Positions 1 through 7,785 are shown, counted from the stretch's first letter. The stretch: 22,462 nt of DNA from CG1-02-35-72 sp045046885 (GCA_045046885.1 JASFYX010000061.1:1-22462); one strand, 5' to 3'. The notes: generated by a model not told the origin, from the letters alone. Numbers and translations are program-made.

Positions 1-228
1 AAAAGCGGGGTTCACATATTCAAAAACAGCTTCTTCATTAGAAATAGCCATTCCAATAGGAGTATTCTCAATGATGTTGCGAAATCTTTTCTCGCTGTCT
101 TTGAGCTTCCCAGCTGAATTTTTATAAAGTTTCTCAATACTTTGCCACTGTTTCATGGCTTGTTTTAAGAAAAGATTTTCATGCTCAAGTTTTTTAAGCT
201 GAGCAGTTATTTCATCTTTTTTATCCAT
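1..228 (-). CDS. PAS-domain sensor protein, probable histidine kinase (N-terminal part only)
   Basis: The frame opens at an ATG at 228 and is still open at the window edge, so only the first 76 residues are visible. Residues 1-45 are charged and Leu/Lys/Glu-rich, fitting a coiled coil. From about residue 46 the sequence (SEKRFRNIIENTPIGMAIS, then FEYVNPAF) is the typical start of a PAS domain. The kinase part itself is outside the window, so histidine kinase or hybrid kinase is inferred from the family. The ATG lies six bases after the stop of the metallo-beta-lactamase-fold gene on the same strand, so the two are almost certainly co-transcribed and the upstream protein may be its sensing partner. 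A diguanylate cyclase or another PAS-linked output is the alternative. Confidence 0.8.
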   Translation of the reverse strand, partial: MDKKDEITAQLKKLEHENLFLKQAMKQWQSIEKLYKNSAGKLKDSEKRFRNIIENTPIGMAISNEEAVFEYVNPAF

Positions 229-234
229 TATGAA

Positions 235-1035
235 TTAATTTGAAAGTTCAGGATAAACAATATCCAGTCCACATTGTAATTCTTCGAGATATTTAATGGC
301 ATCTATAACAAATTCTTTTGGGATAATACTCCCGTGTTGTGGAAGTATGGCATCTATATTTATGTCTTGAATTTTCATGGCAAAACCACGTGCTGCAATA
401 TTTGATGCCATATAATCTAAATGAAAAAGATCGAGCTTCATGGTATGGTTATCGAAATTATCTATTACCAATTGCCAATCAATATCCAGAGCCGCCCAAA
501 TATCTCCTGAAAGCAAAAACTGTGTTTCTTTGTCGTAAGTGGTAAAAGCGCCAGGGAAGTGAAGGAAAGGGGCTTCTATAAATTGCAAAACATTTCCACT
601 AGAAAAACGGTATTGGTAATTATTTTCACTACCAATAGAATAGTAGTTATAATCTTTAATTCCGTAATGGGGTAGTAATACATTAGTTCGGTCGGAGGAA
701 ATGAGTAAAAGCTCTGGGTTGAAATCTAACCAGTCTATACTCGATCCTGCCACATCAGGGTCTTGGTGGCAAAGTATCATTCCTTTCAGGTATTCTAATG
801 GAATAATTTCAGCTACTCGTTTTTTTACAAATTCAAAATAAGCTCGGCTACCAGGATCCACTATAATAGCTTCTTGTTGATCGAGAATGAGGTATGTATT
901 ACATCTAAAAGCAGTTTCTTCTGGTATTCCTAGCCAGAATATTTGATGTCCATTTCCATTATCAAAAAGTAGCGTGGGTTTATACTGGAGGTCTTCAATA
1001 GACACATTTAGTGCTGAAAAATTTATTTGGTTCAT
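235..1035 (-). CDS. Metallo-beta-lactamase-fold diiron protein (oxygen-binding ODP-like sensor)
   Basis: 266 residues. The metal-ligand pattern of the flavodiiron/ODP branch of the metallo-beta-lactamase fold is present: H90-x-D92-x-D94 (HQDPD), H159 (LHFPG), D178 (SGDIW) and H234 (QHGSI). There is no flavodoxin domain, so it is not a complete flavodiiron reductase. ODP-type proteins of this build bind O2 at a diiron site and are commonly encoded beside signalling proteins. Here the next gene, six bases downstream, encodes a PAS kinase, which supports a two-part redox or oxygen sensor. A strong Bacteroidota promoter lies upstream at 1061-1092. Fold and ligands are seen directly; the O2-sensing role is inferred. 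A glyoxalase-II-like hydrolase is the main alternative. Confidence 0.8.
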   Translation of the reverse strand: MNQINFSALNVSIEDLQYKPTLLFDNGNGHQIFWLGIPEETAFRCNTYLILDQQEAIIVDPGSRAYFEFVKKRVAEIIPLEYLKGMILCHQDPDVAGSSIDWLDFNPELLLISSDRTNVLLPHYGIKDYNYYSIGSENNYQYRFSSGNVLQFIEAPFLHFPGAFTTYDKETQFLLSGDIWAALDIDWQLVIDNFDNHTMKLDLFHLDYMASNIAARGFAMKIQDINIDAILPQHGSIIPKEFVIDAIKYLEELQCGLDIVYPELSN

Positions 1036-1060
1036 CTCTTTAGTCTTAATTGTTCAGTAC

Positions 1061-1092
1061 CAAATATACAAAAAAAAACTATTAATTACAAA
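1061..1092 (-). promoter_or_regulatory. Bacteroidota-type promoter for the MBL-fold/PAS operon
   Basis: On the minus strand TTTG (1092-1089) is followed after 20 bases by TATATTTG (1068-1061). This matches the Bacteroidota housekeeping consensus TTTG...TANNTTTG with normal spacing. The start codon at 1035 is 25 bases downstream. It gives the operon its own promoter, separate from the kinase remnant upstream. Confidence 0.65.
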
Positions 1093-1141
1093 CCCACGAA
1101 TTTAACTATCTGGCTATGATTGAGTAAAAGTTTGACAATAA

Positions 1142-1681
1142 CTATAATCCAAATAAAATGGTAAATCGAAAACAGCTGCCTTTACCTTTTTCGCTTTTCA
1201 ACTGAATATCACCACCCATCACTTGGCTCAGTTTTTTAGCTATAGTCAAGCCAAGCCCACTTCCGCCATATTTTCTAGTGATGCTTTGATTGCTTTGTGA
1301 GAATGGTTTAAATAACTCTTCTTGTTCATGATTATCCATTCCAATTCCGTTATCCTTTACTTGTGTTAAGAGTAAGATGCTGCTTTCAGTTTTTTCTACT
1401 ATGCTGATGTTTAAGCTGATTTCTCCGTTGGATGTAAACTTATTAGCATTCCCTAGTAGGTTATAAATGATTTGTTTATATCTGGTGATATCTCCAATTA
1501 TAGTATCTGGTATTTGATGTTCAATAGAAAAAGAGAAGGTGTTTTTCGACGTAATAGTTTGGATATTAAAAGCCTTATTTACGTATTCAATTTCTTTCCT
1601 AAGGTTAAACTTTGCTTTCTCCAATACAATGCCACCCATTTCTATTCGAGTATAGTCTACTAAATCGTCCAATAAGCGAAG
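1142..1681 (-). pseudogene. Histidine kinase remnant (end of DHp plus ATPase domain)
   Basis: The frame is open from 1681 to the stop at 1142, but an in-frame TAG at 1684-1682 precedes it and no ATG is available; the only start-like codon is TTG at 1672. The product begins in the second DHp helix (LRLLDDLVDYTRIEMG) and then has a full HATPase_c domain: N box with NLLGNANKFT, G1 box DNGIGM, F box FKPFSQ, G2 box GGSGLGL. The H box with the phosphorylated His and any sensor domains are missing, and no coding similarity to them is visible in the upstream 180 bp. It could bind ATP but could not autophosphorylate in the usual way. It is probably the residue of a deletion or duplication involving a kinase like the one at 1-228. 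Confidence 0.8.
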
Positions 1682-1815
1682 CTAAGGTTTTTTAATCATT
1701 ATGTCAAGAGTTATGTAAAGTATTTATTATAAAGTTATTGTCTGTAGGGTTTTTGTCTTTTTTCGTTTTAAAAAAATATGACAAGCTCATTAATATGAGT
1801 AGTGATTTTTGTGAG

Positions 1816-1849
1816 ATAACACACCCACGCTAACGCGTGGTTTCGTTAT
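1816..1849. repeat. Nested inverted repeat in the intergenic region
   Basis: CCACGC (1825-1830), loop TAAC, GCGTGG (1835-1840), enclosed by a second pair ATAAC (1816-1820) and GTTAT (1845-1849). It lies 15 bases past the stop of the VOC gene and could act as its terminator, although no T-run follows. It is much more GC-rich than its surroundings. The rest of the 183-bp gap (1682-1864) holds only a short CTCAT/ATGAG hairpin at 1786-1799 and no gene. Confidence 0.6.
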
Positions 1850-1864
1850 GACGTCAATCTAAAA

Positions 1865-2281
1865 TCACTTTATCATATTGCCTTTAAGTATATCTGTAAA
1901 AACCTGGTCAACAGGCTCCCAGAGTTCTATTTTGTTACCTTCGGGGTCTAGAATATGAACAAATTTGCCATAGTCAAAACTTTCTATTTTGTCTAAAACA
2001 GTCACGCCACTTTTTTTGAGTTCGGCTACCAAAACTTCAATATTTTCAACGCGGTAATTTACCATAAACGCTTTTTTAGAAGGTTCAAAGTAATCGGTAT
2101 CGTCCTTAAACGGACTCCATTGTGTATAGTTTATTTGCTTGGGGTTGTTGCTGTCTCGTGTTTCGAAAGTAGCACCATAAGCATCAACTACCAAACCTAA
2201 ATTTGAAGCATACCAATCTTTTATTTTCTTAGGATTTTTACACTTAAAAAATATACCACCAATACCTGTTACTTTTTTCAT
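1865..2281 (-). CDS. VOC (glyoxalase/bleomycin-resistance) family protein
   Basis: 138 residues with the paired beta-alpha-beta-beta-beta layout of the vicinal-oxygen-chelate fold. The first half is KKVTGIGGIFFKCKNPKKI followed by DWYASNLGL. The second half begins at about residue 72 (FMVNYRVENIEVLVAELKK) and ends FVHILDPEGNKIELWEP, the standard VOC C-terminal signature with the metal-binding Glu. The substrate cannot be told from sequence; members include dioxygenases, isomerases and resistance proteins. Start is the ATG at 2281. The gene is isolated: a terminator (2308-2343) separates it from the operon upstream, and the broken kinase lies downstream. Confidence 0.85.
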   Translation of the reverse strand: MKKVTGIGGIFFKCKNPKKIKDWYASNLGLVVDAYGATFETRDSNNPKQINYTQWSPFKDDTDYFEPSKKAFMVNYRVENIEVLVAELKKSGVTVLDKIESFDYGKFVHILDPEGNKIELWEPVDQVFTDILKGNMIK

Positions 2282-2307
2282 GCTTGAAGATTTAAGTTAT
2301 AAATATA

Positions 2308-2343
2308 AGAAAAGGCTGCTTTATAAAAAAACAGCCTTTTTTA
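2308..2343 (-). terminator. Rho-independent-like hairpin ending the rsfS-to-yceI operon
   Basis: AAAAGGCTG (2310-2318) pairs with CAGCCTTTT (2332-2340) across a 13-base loop, with A/T runs on both sides. It lies about 20 bases past the stop of the YceI-like gene, reading on the minus strand. The flanking sequence would let it work on either strand. Confidence 0.7.
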
Positions 2344-2360
2344 TTGTAATGTAAATTGAA

Positions 2361-2972
2361 TTATTTTTTAACCACCACAGAAGCTTCAATTAATACGTCG
2401 TTCCACGTTTTACTCACGCCATCGGGGCCTTTGTGTAAATCAAAACAGGCTTTATTTAAAGTGTTCAATGCTGCCGTGGCTTGCCATTGCTCTAAGTTCA
2501 TAACACCTTTAAATTTAAGTGTGTCTCCCACTGTTGTAAAAGTTAGTGGTAGACTGTTGGTCGTACCATTCATAGTGACTTCTAAGCTTCCCATATTGTC
2601 GGCATTGGCATGAATAACGCCTGTTAAAAGCGCCGTATTTGCCATCACATTAAAAAACATCTTTTGCAGTTTGTTGTCACGGTCTTCATTTTTACTGAAA
2701 ATTGAACTGACAGGGATGCTAAATGCAACACCGTTAAGGGTTAGTAAAGGGTTTTTTTCCGATTTAGATTTGGTAATATTAATCGTGTTAAACACACCGC
2801 TAACAGGTTTTTTGTCGGTGGTTTTGTAGGCTGTCCATTTTATTGATGCCGAAGAATCAATTACAGTAAAACCTAATTCTGCTTTTATTACAGATTTTTT
2901 CTTGCCATTTAAACAAGACACTAAGCTTATAGCCAATATTGCTATAAGCAAAACATTAAATTTTGATTTCAT
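2361..2972 (-). CDS. YceI-like lipoprotein
   Basis: 203 residues. A lipoprotein signal (hydrophobic residues 7-18, lipobox SLVSC with Cys20) is followed by a Lys-rich linker and a YceI-type domain. Supporting features are DSSASIKWTAYKT near the start of the mature domain, a central GVFNTINITKS stretch, VTMNGTTNSLPLTFT, and DVLIEASVVVKK at the end. YceI proteins form a lipocalin-like barrel that binds isoprenoid or other lipid chains; here the protein is predicted to be anchored in the cell envelope. It starts 12 bases after the acyl-CoA-binding protein gene and is the last gene of the lipid operon, which fits a lipid-related role. The ligand is unknown. Confidence 0.8.
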   Translation of the reverse strand: MKSKFNVLLIAILAISLVSCLNGKKKSVIKAELGFTVIDSSASIKWTAYKTTDKKPVSGVFNTINITKSKSEKNPLLTLNGVAFSIPVSSIFSKNEDRDNKLQKMFFNVMANTALLTGVIHANADNMGSLEVTMNGTTNSLPLTFTTVGDTLKFKGVMNLEQWQATAALNTLNKACFDLHKGPDGVSKTWNDVLIEASVVVKK

Positions 2973-2984
2973 TATATAGTAGAG

Positions 2985-3260
2985 TTAATTAATAGTCTGT
3001 TTTGTTATCTGCTCAACAATTTCAATATATTTTTGTTTAGCTTGTTCTTCTGTAATACCTTTTAATTGCATCCAAGCATTGAATTTAAAAGCATTTCTTA
3101 CAGCTAGTCTATGACCTTTTGATGAAAATTGCGGACTATCTTTAGTCGCTAATTTATAGTAAGCATAGAGCCGCAACATAACGTCTGGCGGTAGATCGCT
3201 CTGATTTATCTCTGATGCTTTCTGGTAGGCAATATCAAATCGTTTATCTAAATTTTTCAT
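2985..3260 (-). CDS. Acyl-CoA-binding protein
   Basis: 91 residues from the ATG at 3260, whose A is shared with the TGA stop of psd (TGATG), so translation is probably coupled. The frame could be read from a TTG one codon earlier, but the overlapping ATG is preferred. ACBP hallmarks are present: LYAYYKLATKDSPQ, the KFNAWMQLKGIT helix with its Lys/Trp pair, and EEQAKQKYIEIVEQI. Proteins of this family hold long-chain acyl-CoA in the cytoplasm. Its place directly after psd and cdsA suggests that it delivers or buffers acyl-CoA for phospholipid synthesis, which is an inference from context. Confidence 0.9.
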   Translation of the reverse strand: MKNLDKRFDIAYQKASEINQSDLPPDVMLRLYAYYKLATKDSPQFSSKGHRLAVRNAFKFNAWMQLKGITEEQAKQKYIEIVEQITKQTIN

Positions 3261-3910
3261 CAAATGCTTGCAATTATTGTTTTACCTCCTATGGTTTTGT
3301 CGTTTAAAGAGACATTTATTTTCATATCCAAAGGTAAAAAAATATCAATACGAGAACCGAACTTAATAAATCCGGCATCTGATGCTTGGATAACTGTTTG
3401 ATTTTGTTTTGCATACATAACAATACGCCGTGCCATAGCACCTGCAATTTGCCTAAAAAGAACAGCGCCTACAGTATTGTTTTCTACCACAATGGTAGTG
3501 CGTTCATTTTCTGTAGACGATTTTGGATGCCAAGCTACAAGGTATTTTCCGGGATGATATTTGTTGTATTTCACTACACCACCTACAGGATATCGGGTAA
3601 TATGCACATTTAAAGGCGACATAAATATAGATATTTGTCGGCGTTTATCTTTAAAAAATTCAGGTTCAAAAACTTCTTCAATAACCACTACTTTACCGTC
3701 TGCTGGCGCGAGAATATGGGCGTCATTTAGTGTGAAATCTCTTTTAGGATTTCTAAAAAATTGTAGAATCAGCACAAAAAATACTAAAACGGCAAGCTGA
3801 ATAGTTTTAGAAACAAGTGGTGAGTTAACAAAATTATCAGCCAATAGTATTATAATGACGGTTATAAGTCCGGCAACACTAATTATTTTAAAACCTTCTT
3901 TATGAAACAT
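3260..3910 (-). CDS. psd: Phosphatidylserine decarboxylase, short (archaeal-like) type
   Basis: 216 residues, the length of the short PSD form. Two N-terminal membrane segments (about 8-24 and 36-52) are followed by the catalytic domain: APADGKV at 69-74, MSPLNVHITRYPV around 97-108, and the self-cleavage site F184-G185-S186-R187, where cleavage before the Ser would leave the pyruvoyl group. It converts phosphatidylserine to phosphatidylethanolamine at the inner membrane. The start lies five bases after the cdsA stop, and the stop overlaps the ACBP start. The partner phosphatidylserine synthase is not in the window. Confidence 0.93.
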   Translation of the reverse strand: MFHKEGFKIISVAGLITVIIILLADNFVNSPLVSKTIQLAVLVFFVLILQFFRNPKRDFTLNDAHILAPADGKVVVIEEVFEPEFFKDKRRQISIFMSPLNVHITRYPVGGVVKYNKYHPGKYLVAWHPKSSTENERTTIVVENNTVGAVLFRQIAGAMARRIVMYAKQNQTVIQASDAGFIKFGSRIDIFLPLDMKINVSLNDKTIGGKTIIASI

Positions 3911-3915
3911 GTTTT

Positions 3916-4695
3916 TTAAACCAGTTGAATGAACAAATATACAAAAGGGGCGACTAAAATAAGACTGTCTAAGCGGTCTAAGAATCCCCCGTGACCGGGA
4001 ATAACTTTGGCGCTGTCTTTAACATTAGCCAAACGTTTAAATTTAGATTCAACCAAATCGCCCATAACGGCAAAAATACCCGAGATATTGGCTAAGAGAT
4101 ACCAGTGAGTTAATGATAACTCATCGTAATGTTGTGCTAAAAAATAAGCTAAAACATTAGTGGCAATCAATCCTCCTATAAAGCCTTCTATAGTTTTATT
4201 GGGCGAAATACGCTCTATTAATTTATGTTTACCTATACTTTTACCAACAATATAGGCAAAAGTATCATTTGTCCAAATAAATCCAAAAACAGCTATTAAA
4301 ACAGTGGGATTATAATCGCCTTGCGAAAACGGAATCCGTAAGAGTAATCCAAAAGGTAAAATGATATAAATGATGCTCAAGAAAAAATTACTGATATCTT
4401 CCTTAGAAATTTTGTCGTTTATAAAATAGGTTAAAAAAGGAATAATAACACTTATTATGGTAAAAGTGTAAATAATATATCCCGGAAAATAATCGGTAAA
4501 ACTCATAAATAAAAGAACAGCCATAACATAAATCCACTTTTTAGTAAATTTAATAAGCTGCATAAACTCTTTTAAACATAAAAGCATAATTATAAAAAAC
4601 AAAGCATAAAAGCTGTGTTTAGAATAATAAGTACTTGTCAATAAAGCTCCGCCATAAAGAAAAGCGAAAATAGCGCGGGTAAAAAATTCTTTCAT
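3916..4695 (-). CDS. cdsA: Phosphatidate cytidylyltransferase (CDP-diacylglycerol synthase)
   Basis: 259 residues with about seven or eight predicted membrane helices. The CDS family signature is at 217-243: SKFKR, then KD, then PGHGGFLDRLD. It also has the usual TNDTFAYIVGKSIGKHK and ISPNKTIEGFIGG segments. It makes CDP-diacylglycerol from phosphatidate and CTP, the precursor for phosphatidylserine and then phosphatidylethanolamine via psd next door. It follows the LUD-domain gene by one base and precedes psd by five, so it is firmly inside the operon. Confidence 0.95.
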   Translation of the reverse strand: MKEFFTRAIFAFLYGGALLTSTYYSKHSFYALFFIIMLLCLKEFMQLIKFTKKWIYVMAVLLFMSFTDYFPGYIIYTFTIISVIIPFLTYFINDKISKEDISNFFLSIIYIILPFGLLLRIPFSQGDYNPTVLIAVFGFIWTNDTFAYIVGKSIGKHKLIERISPNKTIEGFIGGLIATNVLAYFLAQHYDELSLTHWYLLANISGIFAVMGDLVESKFKRLANVKDSAKVIPGHGGFLDRLDSLILVAPFVYLFIQLV

Positions 4696-4696
4696 A

Positions 4697-5287
4697 TTAT
4701 AAATCTTCTAGTAATAACAAGTATAATTGTTTTGCGTTATTATTGCCATAAGTCATAAAATTGTCTGATTTTTCTTGTGGATTATAACTTTTTATAGCAG
4801 CAATATTACTAGGAATAGCTTTTTTGTGATAACGATTATTTATGCCTGTCAAACTTTCACCTTTATTGTGTACAAACTGACTTGTTTTAGCATACACAAT
4901 AAAATTTTCTGGCAAAGTATTCAATTTGTTTTCTTTGAGTTGTTTTGATGAAAATAAAATACTGCCATCTTCTGCAATAAGATATTCGCATTTGGTAACA
5001 AAACAATCACTTTCTTTAATATTTTTTATGGGATTTACACCAATACTTTGCAACAGTTTGCCGAGTTTACCACCAAACGTAAAGATTTTCTGCCATTGTT
5101 CTTGTTCGAGAATATTGAGTAGATTTTCTTTAATTTCTTGAGTAGTCTGACAATACAAAAATTTACCGCCTTTAGCGATAAATTTTTCTACAAACAAATC
5201 ATCTAAAACCTTATTAGATAAATTCTCTGGTTTTAATTCTGTGCTTTGAGGCGGACGTGATTTAAAAATCTTTTTAAAAAAATTCAT
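4697..5287 (-). CDS. LUD-domain protein (LutC/LutB-like)
   Basis: 196 residues. The N-terminus is short and basic. From about residue 40 the sequence fits the LUD (lactate utilisation) domain, ending in the region with CFVTKCEYLIAEDGSILFSS, which is typical of the small Bacteroidota members that sit between ftsH and cdsA. There are no iron-sulphur cysteine motifs, so it is not a full LutB. The biochemical role of this stand-alone form is not known to me. It lies 40 bases after ftsH, with a possible secondary promoter in between, and one base before cdsA. Confidence 0.75.
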   Translation of the reverse strand: MNFFKKIFKSRPPQSTELKPENLSNKVLDDLFVEKFIAKGGKFLYCQTTQEIKENLLNILEQEQWQKIFTFGGKLGKLLQSIGVNPIKNIKESDCFVTKCEYLIAEDGSILFSSKQLKENKLNTLPENFIVYAKTSQFVHNKGESLTGINNRYHKKAIPSNIAAIKSYNPQEKSDNFMTYGNNNAKQLYLLLLEDL

Positions 5288-5305
5288 AGTCGATTTTCAA
5301 CCGAC

Positions 5306-5313
5306 CAAAAATA
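5306..5313 (-). promoter_or_regulatory. Possible internal -7 promoter element before the LUD/cdsA genes
   Basis: TATTTTTG on the minus strand matches TANNTTTG and lies 18 bases before the ATG at 5287, in the short gap after ftsH. No convincing -33 TTG is seen, so it is a weak call. It could allow the lipid genes to be expressed apart from ftsH. Confidence 0.35.
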
Positions 5314-5327
5314 CGAAAAACTAGATA

Positions 5328-7322
5328 TTAATCTGTTTTTTCTTCGGATTTTTCCTTTTTTATAGGTTTTGCTTTTTTCTCTACGAGTTCAACCTTTTCA
5401 TCTTCGTCTTTTTTAAAAGGGCGTTCCCCAAAAATTTTAACCAAATCGTCGCTAAAAATAACTTCTTTTTCTAACAAAAGTTCAGCTAAAGTAGTCAGCT
5501 CTTTTTTGTGTTTGGTTAATATAGATACTGCACGTTTATACTGTGTATCAATTATTTGATGAATTTCTTGGTCAATTATACGAGCTGTTTCTTCGCTATA
5601 TGGTTTTGTAAAGCTATAGTCTCCTTGTCCACTTGAATCGTAATAAGTAATATTTCCTATTTTTTTATTTAATCCGTAGATAGTTACAATAGCACGTGCT
5701 TGTTTTGTCACTTTCTCTAAATCGTTAAGTGCACCAGTAGATATTTTGTTAAAAATAACTTCTTCAGAAGCACGACCACCCAATGTAGCACACATTTCGT
5801 CTAACATTTGATCTGTCTCAACAATCATGCGTTCTTCTGGTAAATACCAAGCGGATCCTAAAGATTGTCCTCTGGGCACAATAGTAACTTTAACCAAAGG
5901 TGCTGCGTGCTCTAACATCCAACTTGTTGTTGCATGACCGGCTTCGTGAAAAGCAATAGTGCGTTTTTCGCGTTTGGTTATTATCTTATTTTTCTTTTCT
6001 AATCCACCAACAATTCTGTCAACGGCATCTAAAAAATCTTGATGATGTATACTTTTCTTCCCTTTTCTGGCAGCTATTAAAGCAGATTCGTTACAAACAT
6101 TGGCGATGTCAGCTCCTGAAAACCCAGGTGTTTGTTTTGAGAAAAATTGTAAATCAACATCTTTATTTAATTTAAGAGGTCTTATATGAACTTTAAAAAT
6201 CGCTTCGCGTTCGCGTAAATCGGGTAGGTCTACAAATATTTGACGGTCAAATCTACCAGCACGTAATAAAGCCTTGTCAAGTACGTCAGCACGATTTGTT
6301 GCAGCAACTACAATAACGTTTGTGTCTGTGCCAAAACCATCCATTTCTGTTAAAAGCTGATTCAAGGTGTTTTCACGCTCATCATTACCACCGGTAATAT
6401 TACTTTTACCTCTGGCACGACCAACGGCGTCTATTTCATCAATAAAAATAATTGAAGGTGCTTTAGCAGCGGCTTGTTTAAATAAATCACGGACGCGTGA
6501 AGCACCTACGCCTACAAACATTTCTACAAAATCTGAACCAGATAAAGAGAAAAACGGCACATCTGCTTCGCCGGCAACGGCTTTAGCCAAAAGTGTTTTA
6601 CCTGTTCCAGGAGGGCCAACTAAAAGGGCGCCTTTCGGAATTTTTCCACCCAAAGCGGTATATTTATCTGGATTTTTAAGAAAATCGACTATTTCTTCTA
6701 CTTCTTCTTTAGCACCTTCTAATCCCGCTACATCTTTAAACGAGACTTTTACTTTGGTGTTTTGGTCAAATAGTTTGGCTTTAGATTTGCCAATACTAAA
6801 TATTTGACCGCCGGCACCGCCCCCTGCGCCACCAGACATGCGTTTCATAAAAAAGAGCCAAATAAATATCAAAAATATAAATGGGGCATACATTAACAGC
6901 GTGTCGAAAATATCGGTTTGCGAATCGTATTTTATGTCAAAATCTAAGTTGTATTTATCCTGACTAGTTTTTAAATTATTTTCAAAATTTTGTAAATCGC
7001 CAATCTGAATACTAAAAATAGGACTGTTACTTGAGAAAAAAGGCGATTCGGTTTGTTTTTTATAATCTGCTTTATTGAGCTTGTCTTTTTTAATAAATAC
7101 TTGCGCAACATTTTTATTTACAATAACTATTTTAGAAACGTCATTGCTTTGTAAAACTGTTTCGAATTTGCGTGCAGATATATTTTTTGTTGATAAATCA
7201 TTGCTTTTAAAAAATAGTGAACTGATAAACAAAACAGCCACAACGCCATATAGCCAATTGATGTTAAATTTTGGTTTTAAATCAGGTAATTTTTTATTAT
7301 TTGAAGTGTCTTTTTTTGCCAT
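5328..7322 (-). CDS. ftsH: ATP-dependent zinc metalloprotease FtsH
   Basis: 664 residues, slightly longer than the E. coli protein. Order: membrane segment about 23-38, periplasmic domain, second membrane segment about 142-159, a Gly-rich hinge, then the AAA+ domain with Walker A GPPGTGKT (236-243), Walker B IIFIDEID (291-298) and the second region of homology with arginines 354 and 357. The protease domain has HEAGH at 459-463 and a likely third zinc ligand, D534. The tail after about 636 is a run of Lys/Glu. It degrades misfolded and regulatory membrane proteins. In E. coli FtsH controls lipid A synthesis, so its coupling to phospholipid genes is noteworthy. It starts 21 bases after rsfS. 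Confidence 0.98.
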   Translation of the reverse strand: MAKKDTSNNKKLPDLKPKFNINWLYGVVAVLFISSLFFKSNDLSTKNISARKFETVLQSNDVSKIVIVNKNVAQVFIKKDKLNKADYKKQTESPFFSSNSPIFSIQIGDLQNFENNLKTSQDKYNLDFDIKYDSQTDIFDTLLMYAPFIFLIFIWLFFMKRMSGGAGGGAGGQIFSIGKSKAKLFDQNTKVKVSFKDVAGLEGAKEEVEEIVDFLKNPDKYTALGGKIPKGALLVGPPGTGKTLLAKAVAGEADVPFFSLSGSDFVEMFVGVGASRVRDLFKQAAAKAPSIIFIDEIDAVGRARGKSNITGGNDERENTLNQLLTEMDGFGTDTNVIVVAATNRADVLDKALLRAGRFDRQIFVDLPDLREREAIFKVHIRPLKLNKDVDLQFFSKQTPGFSGADIANVCNESALIAARKGKKSIHHQDFLDAVDRIVGGLEKKNKIITKREKRTIAFHEAGHATTSWMLEHAAPLVKVTIVPRGQSLGSAWYLPEERMIVETDQMLDEMCATLGGRASEEVIFNKISTGALNDLEKVTKQARAIVTIYGLNKKIGNITYYDSSGQGDYSFTKPYSEETARIIDQEIHQIIDTQYKRAVSILTKHKKELTTLAELLLEKEVIFSDDLVKIFGERPFKKDEDEKVELVEKKAKPIKKEKSEEKTD

Positions 7323-7343
7323 TTTTAGGAAATTGTAATAAGA

Positions 7344-7715
7344 TTAATAAGTAGAGGTTACTGCAATGTTTTTGGCGTCACCCCAAAGGTTTTCGATGTC
7401 ATAAAATTCTCTGGTTTCTTTTTGGAAGACATGAACAACAACATTTATATAATCCATCAAAACCCAAGTAGCATTACCTTCGCCTTCAATATGCCAAGGT
7501 TTTTCTTTAATAGCTTTACTAACTGTTTTTTGTATAGATCCAGCAATGGCGTTTACTTGAGTGTTAGAATTTCCATCGCAAATAACAAAATAATCGCAAA
7601 CAGTATTGTCTATGGCTCTTAAATCTATAATGTTAATGTTTTCACCTTTAACTTCTTCTATGCCTTTAACTATCAAGCTTATTAGTTGATCGGGATTCTT
7701 ATTTTCTTTGGCCAT
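7344..7715 (-). CDS. rsfS: Ribosomal silencing factor RsfS
   Basis: 123 residues, normal for the RsfS/Iojap family. Conserved stretches are present: ENINIIDLR, DYFVICDGNSNTQVNAIA, KPWHIEGEGNATWVLMDYINVVVHVF and REFYDIENLWGDA. RsfS binds ribosomal protein uL14 and blocks subunit joining when nutrients are scarce. It is the first gene of the long minus-strand operon, with a -7 element 22 bases upstream of its ATG. It diverges from birA. Confidence 0.95.
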   Translation of the reverse strand: MAKENKNPDQLISLIVKGIEEVKGENINIIDLRAIDNTVCDYFVICDGNSNTQVNAIAGSIQKTVSKAIKEKPWHIEGEGNATWVLMDYINVVVHVFQKETREFYDIENLWGDAKNIAVTSTY

Positions 7716-7737
7716 TTAAACTATTTATATAATGATA

Positions 7738-7745
7738 CAAATGTA
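7738..7745 (-). promoter_or_regulatory. -7 element of the rsfS operon promoter
   Basis: TACATTTG on the minus strand matches TANNTTTG and ends 22 bases before the rsfS ATG at 7715. No clear TTG -33 box is visible at the expected distance. It is probably the main promoter for rsfS to the YceI-like gene. Confidence 0.45.
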
Positions 7746-7768
7746 TTAATTTTATTGCTAAACTAATG

Positions 7769-7776
7769 TATATTTG
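7769..7776 (+). promoter_or_regulatory. Possible -7 element for birA
   Basis: TATATTTG matches TANNTTTG and lies nine bases before the ATG at 7786. This would give a very short leader. A TTG at 7755-7757 is too close to be a standard -33 box. Confidence 0.35.
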
Positions 7777-7785
7777 TCAGTCTCT

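Noticed and set aside
1142..1672. Kinase fragment read as an intact short gene from TTG at 1672
   Set aside because: It would start in the middle of the DHp helix pair without an H box, and an in-frame stop lies just upstream, so a remnant explains it better.
6367..6807. Open frame of 146 codons on the plus strand inside ftsH
   Set aside because: It lies opposite the AAA+ core, the most conserved part of FtsH, and has Ser/Pro-rich shadow composition.
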